Shown here: piece by piece, positions 46,692 through 56,500 of the stretch
Layout: the number at the start of each line of letters is the position of its first letter
Numbering within the stretch: position 1 is the stretch's first letter
Assembly (NCBI GenBank): GCA_963575745.1
Contig: CAUYUJ010003968.1
Coordinates: 1-64,000, forward strand
Source of the DNA: Prorocentrum cordatum
Taxonomy: Eukaryota; Sar; Dinophyceae; Prorocentrales; Prorocentraceae
Length of the DNA stretch: 64,000 bases
Direction: 5' to 3'
Made by a program: the position numbers and the translations under genes
The notes under the pieces: generated by a model
The model's database searches: none
Told to the model about the DNA's origin: nothing
What the model saw: the letters and a program-made list of their open reading frames with translations, nothing else

Positions 46692-48530
46692 CTACCGGCG
46701 AGTTTCCTCGCTACTAGAGCGCACCTGCACGCGGGTTTCCCCGCTAGCTCGGGAGGCAGGGCCGTCCTGAGACGACCTGCCCGCCCTATACGGTGTATGT
46801 TTCTTCAGCTCGTGCTTGAAGGATTGCTGGCCGGCCATTACTTGTAGGAGCAACGCGCGGTCAATACTACCTTTGGTATGACCATCGGCAGTCATATCCC
46901 GCGTGTCACACCATTGAACGCTTTCAACGATTCCGCGCTCCATCATCTGGCGGATCCAGCTAATGTGCCCAAGCAGAGTACATTCTGTGGGCTTCTTCAG
47001 ATCTTTGCTAGACAAAGACTTGAAGACAGACTCGGCATCAATAGTCAGAGTGACTTTGATACATAGACCACCCATTTCCAATATGTTCTTTAACTGTGTG
47101 GGGGTCAATGGTCCCGAGTGTAGCTCGTGGAGCGTTACAATGGTCGGGTAGCAGTCTTCCAAGTTGTGGGCTGCTGCCAGTGTTTCCGCAGAGTAGCTCG
47201 AACGCACCTGCAGTCGATGAGACTTGCAGTATGCGTCCACCAGGTGCACGACGGGTTTCCCCGCTTGCGTGTGGCCACGCCTCAGCAGGTTAGCCCCGCG
47301 GATACCATAGCCTTTGACTTCGTCGTCTTCATCTCCATTGAGACGGCGATAGCCAGAATCGCTATGCAGGTCAACTTCTCCTGTTGGAGTCATAGCTTGA
47401 TACACGATCTTCTTCGGACCTGCCTGTAGTTTCCTGGTAACCGCGTTTAGTCGTCGTACCTGGATGTTTGTCGGTTCCTGGATACGTTGTAGTGAGACAA
47501 CATAGACCATCAGCCATACCTGCGTGATCAACGCATAGGCTAGAGCGCCACGAAGACTGACGAACATATCAGAAATCGTCTTTGTCGCTTTGCTCTCAGG
47601 ATCAGCTCCTGTGAGTTCTGGATGTGTGATAGGACGAAGCTGTTTGATGTATTCGTCCTGATCAAGAGTGACGCTCCCATCATCGGTCTTGTTATACCGA
47701 ACGGCACAGTTTGTGTATGTGTGCTTGTTCAGTTTGCACTTCCCAAACGTATCTTCAACACACTTGACATACTTGTCAATAGCCTCTTCCTTCCCAGTCA
47801 TATTGATGTCATCAACGTGCTTGGCTGTCAAGAGGTTTGAGCTCATCTCGAACTCTTCGTCGTATGAAGTAGGCTGTAGCCCAAAGCTCCTAGTGATGGA
47901 CCTGAGCTTCAGCGAGAATGCCCTGGGAGCATCCTTCGTGCCCGTCCCCGGCTTCAGACACCGAAGACAATGCTTTGATTCGTCATATGACTCAAAGCCT
48001 GGCAGTGTGCGAAGGACAGCTGCTGACCCAGGAGGTAGTGTGAAGCACACCACACGCTCTTTCTCGCCCGTTGCCGCGGCGAGCTCGCTATAGGTCAGTC
48101 CCTTCAAGAAAGCCATGTTGATGTCCAGGGAAGCGATGATCCAAGCTTTGTTGCATGCAGCAGAACTTGCGAGCAGTCTCTGGCTTGACCTCCTTGCCGT
48201 GCCAGAGAAGGTTTCGACATCAAAGGCTTCAAGGTCCATGAAGCCACGGAGTACCAAGCGTAACCTGATCGCCCTTTCCATTTCGCCCTTTTCGTTCTTG
48301 ACAAACTTCCATTTGTATACGTAGCGTGAAGTCATGATGTTAGACGCTTTGCTCAAGAGTCAGTCATCTGAAAGCATTTATTGTCAAGCCAAGTCTTCAA
48401 TTCTGTGTGAAGGGCTTTGGAAACTTTGACCGGATTCGCTTGAATGTCGGCCTTCGTGAGTAGATCGTCTTCCTTGACGACCACGGCACGTTTGGAGGCA
48501 GCAGCTGACGTATGCACGCATGGTTGTGAC
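46692..48530 (-). CDS. Reverse transcriptase and RNase H (element 2 pol 3' part)
   Basis: The main frame is 48,356-46,692 (554 codons); the true N-terminal edge (KEDDLLTKADIQANPVKVS... to MTDS) lies one frame off at about 48,353-48,530, so a frameshift separates them. RT motifs: RYVYKWKFVKN, LDINMAFLKGLTYSEL, GTKDAPRAFSLKLR and the catalytic AKHVDDINM (about residues 179-188), with His where Copia usually has Tyr. RNase H: LHSDSGYR, SSYSAETLAAA, TIDAESVFKSL and QWCDTRDMTADGHTKG. It copies element RNA into DNA and removes the RNA strand. Stop at 46,692. Confidence 0.93.
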
Positions 48531-49292
48531 GCTGCTGTCATCCAACAATCGGTGTTGCTGCTCGGACAGGACGACTTTGGACATGTCTGCTGTGAAGCAG
48601 AGCTCGATGTACTTCCCGTGCTCATCGGAGTCCAGATCATATTTGCTATCCGGATCCGTGGAGCATAAAGGAACGTAGTAAGAAGTGTCCATGTCGTATC
48701 CTGGCGGGTGACCCCGCTCCGGCAAGTGGCCTTGCACATCTTCACAGGTCGTAGAGACTGACACACACTGTGTGTCTGTCATGTATGTGGGAACTGTATG
48801 CATGACTTCTTCTGTGTCAGCTTCAAGGAGCGTTCTGTCATCCATCAGTTCAGCATACCACGACTTTAAGACAAAGGCATCCAGATCTTCTTCTGTTTCT
48901 TCTATGATGGTCGGGAGCCGACCATCGTTCTCCGCAGGAGGCTGCTCAGGAGCAGCTGCTGGAGGTGACTCGCTTGGTGGTGGACCATCAGCGAGTTCCT
49001 CAAACTTAGTGAGGTCTCGGTCAAATCCAGCAGGCGGCTTCCTGGATTTAAGACGCTGGATGATGCGTGAGTGTGTAGATCCTGTGATGTCGTAGATGTT
49101 CAAGGCAGTGCCATCAGCTTCATAGTAATGAAAACCAGGGGTCACATCATTATCATAGTGCACTAGTGTACAGCTGTCTGCATAGGGTGCAGCAGGCAAC
49201 TTCGTCAGGCTCTTCGCAAGTCGTACAGCAACAACGTTTTCAATACGAAAGTAGTTGCGTATGAGGTACTGAAGAGCCAAGTGCACCTTAGG
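48384..49292 (-). CDS. Integrase-RT spacer of element 2 pol
   Basis: The frame is open from the poly(A) tract to 48,384 on the minus strand; its meaningful part runs from HLALQYLIRNYFRIENV to about 48,520, after which the neighbouring frame continues into RT. Segments include LVHYDNDVTPGFHYYEADGT, an acidic/proline stretch and WYAELMDDRTLLEADTEEV. Copia polyproteins usually have a poorly conserved linker here. No catalytic motif recognised. Confidence 0.75.
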   Translation of the reverse strand, partial: PKVHLALQYLIRNYFRIENVVAVRLAKSLTKLPAAPYADSCTLVHYDNDVTPGFHYYEADGTALNIYDITGSTHSRIIQRLKSRKPPAGFDRDLTKFEELADGPPPSESPPAAAPEQPPAENDGRLPTIIEETEEDLDAFVLKSWYAELMDDRTLLEADTEEVMHTVPTYMTDTQCVSVSTTCEDVQGHLPERGHPPGYDMDTSYYVPLCSTDPDSKYDLDSDEHGKYIELCFTADMSKVVLSEQQHRLLDDSSVTTMRAYVSCCLQTCRGRQGRRSTHEGRHSSESGQSFQSPSHRIEDLA

Positions 49293-49294
49293 CG

Positions 49295-49534
<240 letters not shown>

Positions 49535-52423
49535 GTCGCTACGCCATCCCATCTGCAGCCGACCCTGTTTCGCTGGTAGATATCCGAAAGTCATGGCGGG
49601 TTTCCCCGCTGACAGACCGGCAATAAAGGCCAATACTGTCCGAAGGGCCGTATTGTCCGATCCTATCTCGCGGACCATAAGTGCTTCGATGTACAGCGTG
49701 TGTCGTGTGTCAGGATACTGTACTCGCACCTCGCGACTGCCGACCTTCACGATGACCTGGCCTCGGTCAGTTTCGTTGCGGATGACCGGGTATGGACCAC
49801 TCCATCCACCCCAGTCGTCTTTCGTGGTGGTCGGGCGATGATAGTCCACGAGATCTCCCTCTTTGTAGTGAAATTCACCCGTAGCAGTAGCCTTCGTACG
49901 AAGAGCCCTGTTCGTCTTGGCAACCGCAGTGGCCTGCGTGATTGCCTCCAGACTAACCCTCCTGATTGTTTCCTCCCTTGAGTGATCTGATGTTTCAGCG
50001 GACTGATCATGATCCAAGACAGGGAAATCGGGAAGCATAGCTGGTTGTCTGCCATACAGCGCATTGTACGGAGACACTTCATTGTAGAAGGTAAATGCGT
50101 TGCTGGCAAACAGGGCTTCATGTAAAAGGCGAGTGAAATTCAGAGGAATATTTAATCTATTCAATTCTTCTCCCATCACGTGTATGAGGTGTCGCAGGAT
50201 GCCGTTCCTAGCTTCGATAGTCGTGGCGTGTTGGCCACGCGCTCGGATACGAAGCTCTGTTCCCTTAGCCTTAAGGATGGCCTTTGCTGTATCGTTATTC
50301 AGTGCTCCTTCCCCATCGGAGTATAAGATTTTAGCAGGGCCGTGTTGCATCCAAGTTGTGTGATAGGCATCGAGAACAGTATGCATGGTCTTATCAGGAA
50401 TCTCTGTGCCAGCTGCCCAGCGAATACAACGGTCGATGATGTGAAAAACAATATGTTCCTGTTTGTAAAAGAAAAGATCACATTCGACTTCCTCGTTGAA
50501 ACGTCCTGGCAGTGACACAGAAGGCATCACCGTGTTGCCTGGTTTGTCCCAGGCTCGACATTCTCTACACGAGTCGCAAATGCCTTTGATCAGACTCAAA
50601 CGGGTTTCACCCAGACCAACCTTAGTTAGAATCATCCGCATTTTTGGCTCCTTGGCATGAAACCATCTCAAGTGGAGTTTGCGGAGTTCTCGCTGCACTA
50701 CAGCTGGGTCAAAGCTGCGCAGGTTTTGGAGGCTGAGCTGAACGTCGAAGCGAGTCCAATCAGGGAGCCTTGGCCTTGGCCTCGGCTCTGCTTGAGGCTG
50801 CGGCGGTGGTGGAGGATCTCCTCCCTCCATGCGTCCGCGCCTTGCTGCAACTTGTGGCAGTCTACGGTGATCGTCAGAGCTGCCAGCGCCAGTGTTGCCA
50901 CCATTAGCCCCTTCGGCTCTGGTGATGTCATGGCTGCTGGCGCCTGCGGTTGGATCGCCCTCACCAGGCCGTGGCGGCCTAGGCGCGCGTATGCGCGCTC
51001 TCGCGGCCGGCGCCGCTTTTGCGGCTGGCGCCGCTTCTGCGGCTGGAGCCGCTTCCGCGGCTGGCGCCGCAGGAGCGGCTTGCCCCGCCGGGCGCGGCTG
51101 GCCAAAGTTATCTGGCAGCTTCCATTTTTCGGCGAATCTGCATTGGCCAGATATCTTGGTGTGGTGAGGATTACTCTTCTGATATTCCTTCTTACAGCTT
51201 GGACAGTCCCAGTAGTATGGTTCAACATCATACCACCGACACATCTTCGGATCCCTGCTGTGCTTTGGTGATTGCTTGTAGTTGTTGTCCACACAGCCAT
51301 GGCACCCAAGACCGCCAGGTGGTGGTCGCCAGATTTCTCCGTTTGGGTGTCTCCGGATTGTTGGGTCGTCCAAGTCGTAGCCAGCACTGTTTGTTACGAA
51401 CGCATAGCTGCGTTCGCGATTCGCGAATGGATCGCGACCGTAAGCAAACAGATCTTTGGCGATTTGCACCGCATCAACGATCAGTGACTGCATTCTGTAG
51501 GTATACTGTGCCGCCCTTGCTAGTTCTTTGTTGCAAGCATTGGCGTGCACATGATTACCTGGACAACGCTTGCCTCTGAAAGGTGCCAACAACTCTTCTT
51601 TGTTTGCCATCATCTGTGTTGGCTTGCGGATGTATTGTCCAAATGAATCTTTGAGACCAGTCGTGCACTGATCAATAATCGTTTGGCAAGTGACCTTGCG
51701 TTGTGCCAGTTCCTTCCATGGCTGGATCTCATCCACCCACGTGCCCATTGGTTGTTCCCTGAGAAAGAAACGTCTTAGGTCGTCTTGTAATAGAGCGACT
51801 GTTCCACAGAACGTGATATGAGGCAGGTCCTCTTTGTGGTGTTTAAGCCACGTATCATGATTGACCTGTGCATTGAAATAGGAAGGAAGTCCAGTAGTTC
51901 TGCAGCTTGGCTGCAGAATCGTGATCTTAACAAAGCAAGTCTTGAGGTAGTGGAGGACTGCTCTTTGTACTTCCGAGTTTCCAAGGTCAACCATAGATAT
52001 CTTGTCAAGGTTCCCGCCTGACGAGAGTCCCCTCTTGAAGGCTAATATGGATATACCACCCTTGCCCCCACATAATTCAAGCATGTCCACTTGATTGTTT
52101 CTGCCGTAGCATAATGACTGGACCATCGAGAAGACATCAGCATGTGAGTCAGCGGGTTGCCCCGCCGGTAACATCATGAAGATGTCCTCTGATTCGCTGT
52201 CCGAGTCCGAGTCGTCAAGAGGAACGTCGTTGAAATATGTGGAGCAGTCAAGCCCTTTGAGGTCCTCTCCACAATCGTCGTTACCGTCTTCCACTTTCTT
52301 CGGGATTTTCTTCGGTTTGATGCCGGCCTCTTTGTCAGCTTTCTGCTTTTCTTTCTGTTTTATCCTGGCATCAGTGGGCAACGCAGTTTCCGCGGAGAGA
52401 TCCGCTGCGGAGGAATCCGCTGT
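49535..52423 (-). CDS. Pol segment with methyltransferase-like part and integrase
   Basis: The N-terminal ~250 codons hold LELCGGKGGIS (about residues 99-109, like the SAM-binding motif I of class I methyltransferases), then ILQPSCRTTG and REQPMGTW. After an Ala/Pro-rich linker comes the integrase: an HHCC-like zinc site (LHLRWFHA ... CDSCRECR, about residue 600), catalytic D in EVECDLFF (~634), D in YSDGEGAL (~687) and E in TIEARNGI (~721), and a GPYPVIRNE C-terminal motif (~861). The D-E spacing of about 33 residues is close to the usual 35. It integrates element cDNA. The frame is continuous upstream except for one TAA (52,426-52,424) and ends in the poly(A) tract. Confidence 0.9.
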
Positions 52424-53530
52424 TTAGTCAGGAAATGGCGGAATTTCAGGAAAGTTGTTGGTGGGTCGCGTTTGGCAACGCTCAATCGAAGGGGGAGGAG
52501 ATCGATCGTCATCGACGATCGTCACACGCTTTGGGCGTGGCCTTCGCGACTCACCGTCGCCGTGAAGAACTGGAGCCGGAGGCTCCCAGTATAACCGAGT
52601 ACTGATGTTTGTAACCCCATCAGGTAATGGAGCTACATAATTGTACCCAGTTGGCTGATCCTGGATTCTGATATCTTGAACGATCTTATTCGTGTCCAGG
52701 TCGGTCGTGACTCTACGAACAACATGGTCCCATTGAGGGCCCTTTTGTGGACATTGGACGTAGTGTCTGACTTTTTTGTCAACGCGAGTACACACACTGA
52801 GGTGCACCGCACTCCGCTCATTCCTGATCATGTTGGCTTTATCGAGTTGATCAAGGAAGCGTGCAATAATGATAGCCAAAGTTTTATACCGAAGCTCGGC
52901 ACGTTGCTGATCTTGGCCATACCAATCCAAATCATGCTCCTTGTGTGAGCCACAAGTACATTTCCATAAGTTTATCGGTATATGAGGACAAGATGTAGCA
53001 ACTTGTATATAAGAACCACTGGGATATTTACTGGATCGGTCAAACTTGATACCGAAATGACAGAGTCTCATTCGTATAATGCTTAGCTTCAAATCTTCGA
53101 TAACATCTTTGATCGGACCCTGTTTCCAGAAATACCCGGGTGGCCCCAGGATAACAATCTGCATTCTCAGAGCACGCGCTTTGATCAGGAGATTTTGTAT
53201 ACGTTGATAGTGTGGTCCCGCCCTCTTTCCTGGAGTACGAACGTACCAATCAGAGGGTGTGGCCACCCACAACATATTGTAGTCTCCTGCCAACAAATTT
53301 CCCAAATACTGTGTTCCAGTTGAAGTCATTACCTCATTATGGGTAATCCGGTCGCATATATATCCACGGGTTCGGAGTTCAGCGCAAGCTGTGCGAATAT
53401 CTTCGATGACAAGACATTTTGAATGATATTTTTCCTCTCGGGCCTCAGCGCGGCCAACGTATGTAGCGAGGAGGCCGGTATTCGGCTTCTCTTCGCAAGC
53501 GAGCGCCGCCGGCGCGCCCGCCTGCCCCCG
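52424..53530 (-). CDS. Post-UGA pol segment, second methyltransferase-like region
   Basis: Directly after the UGA at 53,533-53,531 the same frame is open for ~369 codons, to a TAA at 52,426-52,424. The first methionine is at 53,329, but homology to element 1 (VEDIRTACAELR) begins upstream of it, so the segment is entered by continuation, not by that start. Conserved-looking parts: LWVATPSDWYV, ARALRMQIVILGPPGYFWKQ, SGSYIQVATSCPHIP and CTCGSHKEHD. I recall comparable segments in dinoflagellate retroelement polyproteins; the relation to a methyltransferase fold is only an inference. Confidence 0.75.
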   Translation of the reverse strand, partial: RGQAGAPAALACEEKPNTGLLATYVGRAEAREEKYHSKCLVIEDIRTACAELRTRGYICDRITHNEVMTSTGTQYLGNLLAGDYNMLWVATPSDWYVRTPGKRAGPHYQRIQNLLIKARALRMQIVILGPPGYFWKQGPIKDVIEDLKLSIIRMRLCHFGIKFDRSSKYPSGSYIQVATSCPHIPINLWKCTCGSHKEHDLDWYGQDQQRAELRYKTLAIIIARFLDQLDKANMIRNERSAVHLSVCTRVDKKVRHYVQCPQKGPQWDHVVRRVTTDLDTNKIVQDIRIQDQPTGYNYVAPLPDGVTNISTRLYWEPPAPVLHGDGESRRPRPKRVTIVDDDRSPPPSIERCQTRPTNNFPEIPPFPD

Positions 53531-53533
53531 TCA
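53519..53533 (-). promoter_or_regulatory. Candidate programmed stop-codon readthrough site
   Basis: The minus strand reads TGACGGGGGCAGGCG with the stop at 53,533-53,531. UGA followed by CGG is a recognised leaky-stop context in RNA viruses. Upstream (protease) and downstream (methyltransferase-like/integrase) frames are the same, and the 14-15 nt are identical in element 1 at 38,027-38,013 despite heavy divergence. The downstream GC-rich GGCGGGCGCGCCGGCGGCGC could form the 3' structure usual at such sites. Confidence 0.7.
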
Positions 53534-56500
53534 GCGGCGGTCGTGTGACCACGTTGCCGTCTGACTCGGAGGCATGCTGTTAGCGGATGGCTCCGCAGGA
53601 GTCGCTGGTGTGGCTACGCTCACGATCTCCACGCGGGTTGGCCCCGCAGAGTCCGACGAACCTCCGCCCGTGTAGCTTGGTGGTGGTGGCGGTGACGCGG
53701 GTGGCCCCGCTTGGTCCTCAGGTGTCCATTTATTCACCGCCTCCTGGACTGCCCAGAATATCTTAGACTTCAGAGCATCCTTCATATGTGGCCAGGTCCC
53801 TTCGGGACACTGTTGGCCCTCCCACCAGCTGTTCAGCGTCCTGTCCACGATCAAACGGGTCGTGTCTTCCAGGAGCTGCTTGTCGATGTACGGCTCGACA
53901 ATGTACGTATCGGTCGTGACGGTCATGGACTGCCCCGTCGCGGGTGGCCCCGCTGTTGCTTCGGCGGGTGGCCCCGCACTGACGGGGTCCTCTTCGTTCT
54001 CCGTCTCGGTATAGCCATCTCGACTGCTGCGGATTGTGAATGTGTTCGTGACCGTCTGGCTTTTAGCCCCGTCATACAAACCGCAAGGAATCGCGAGATG
54101 TCCCGAGGGTGTTTTCTTCGCCTTCAGGACCTTGGCGCCTCTTCCCAGCTTCAGGGTGTAGTCACCGCTGGGGAAGATAACCTTCTGGTAGCCTGGCTTC
54201 AGCACGATGATCGTATCACGTGCTTCCATGGCTCCTAGGCCCCAGATGGCTGGGAGATTGGCACCCGAGCCTTCTGCGATGTTGGAGGCATGCTCCTCAA
54301 TACGGGGGCTTGCCTCATTGGCATATTGTACCCCGATCTTGAAGTTGCCCATCTTCCGACATATCGCAGCGCCCTCACCAACACCATTGATGTAGAGGGT
54401 CTTACTCAGGGTGCATATGGCAGGTCGGTGATTGTACCTGGCCATAATCTCCTGGAAGGTTCGCGCCGTATTGGATCCAATGATGTTCACATTGGACCCA
54501 ATGTCTAGCATGAACGAGATGCAGGGCATACCGTCTTCGTCAGGAAAGAATGTCCCATTTCGCGCTGCCAGAGCCATTGTCCCATGGTCATTGGTGTGGT
54601 ACGTGATCTGCGAACCGAGTGTACCTTTCAACAGGCGCTGTTCAAGCACCCATTGACTCATGGTTCGCTCGGTGCAACACATCTGCTCATACTGGCGGCG
54701 CTCCTCCACGGTAATTGGTTCCTGCTCAAGGACCCAATAATTCGCAGATAGCGTGGACATCCATTCACCTCCTGGTGGCAGCGTGTCCGTGTCGTCACGT
54801 GCGTAGGTCAGCCCCTCTGTATCGATCATGAATGTGGTATGGAACTGGGCTGCCTCTGCGCTCTCAGCGCTTGCACGGCTCCTGGCGCTGACCGGGCTTG
54901 CCACTCGCGAGGTCCTGGTTGATCCAGTTGGCCTTCGAGTCCCGCCTCCGCTCCTGCCACTCCGCCTGATGTTGGCCTCCATTGCCCTCAGGAAACCTGG
55001 ATTTGGAGGTCCATTTGCGGGTGGCCCCGCTTGGGCGGCGGGAGCCGCTTCAGCGGGTGGCCCCGCAGCTGGGGGCTCCTGCGCTCGAAGCGTAGGCAGG
55101 ATGGGCATCTGAATGCCTTGCTCTGGCGCTGGCCAGGGGCATGCCTGTGCAGCTGGGGCACGTGCGGATGGCTCCGCCGATTGTGCGGCTCGAGCCTCCA
55201 GTGCCTCCACTGCTTCACGTAGCCGACGCATTTCCCGGGCATCTGCCACGTACCTTTCCTGCTGGCGCGCTTGTTCTGATTCAGCGTCGCGCTGTCCAGC
55301 ATACGGGAAGTGTGCTATAACTATGCCCGGCCCACGACATACAGCGCAGGGGGCCTCATTCGGCGCGCCTGGCCGCTGATTGCGGTCGTGCTGCTGTGCA
55401 ACACGATCCCAGCATATATCGTGAAAGAAGTGCCCACACGCCAGTCTCCACACTGTAGTGCCCATCTCGTAGTTGTCCATACAGATTGGGCACTGTGTGA
55501 AGTTGTAGTCTGAAATGACTGGAGCAGGCACGTCTGGGCGAGTCCGAGCTTGGCGCTCGAAAGTGGTTTCGCCCTCCCGATATGGCGTCGGTGGCGGCCG
55601 TCTATCTGGCCGTTCAGCGGGTGGCCCCGCGTCTGCGGGTGTCCCCGCTTGGGTCTCACGCTCAATCCTTCTCTGGATCGCGCGTTGTTGGCGCAGCCTG
55701 GTGTTGTCCCGAGCCTGCTGCCTAGATGCCAGTATCGCTTGCTGCGTGTTGTGCACGTCGCGGATGTAGTCTGGCATGCTGCCCATAGCGGCTGGCACCG
55801 CGAGACCAGCTGGCTGAACTACGGTCTCGGGGTCCGTCGGCGTGGGCATGTAGGCGTAGTGCGGCATAGACTGCGCATCGACCGCTCGTGTAAACTGCAA
55901 ACGAAACATCTCATTGGCTAGATTCCGAGTGTATTCGTTCGCAGGTGGCCCCGCAATCATAGGAGTGTTATTCATCTGCGCGTAGTACTCCGGGTACATC
56001 GGCGCGTCCATGGCCTGTGCCTCTGCTGGTCCATGATTGTCCCATCCATATATTGGGTGTGATGCTATTCCTGGAATAAACACCTGTCGATATGGATTCG
56101 TGGGATCAGCATTTGGAGCATCTTCAGAAGTCCAGCTCCAGAGAGGCCGAAAGTCGCCATGATTCGTAACATCTATGTTGCGGTTCCGCAACAGGCTGGG
56201 CACTCTATCAGCTTGTTGCTGCAGAAAAGTAGCCTGTGCTCTTAAGTTGGCTGCCCGACGTTCGTAGTCTGAACCTTGCTGTCCGTCAGCGGGTGGCCCC
56301 GCTTGAGCGGGTGGCTCCGCAGGCGTTCGCTCGGCGGGTGACCCCGCAGCCACTCCTCCTTCACTACCCCTCGGAGTGCCAAAGGGAGTGGTTGCTTGGA
56401 GTGCTGCTGCGAGTGCCGGATTCCCGCGAATCGCCTGGAGTCTTTGCCACAAGCTGTTCTCGCTCGTTTCAGACGGCGGAGTCCGAAACGGCGAGCCACC

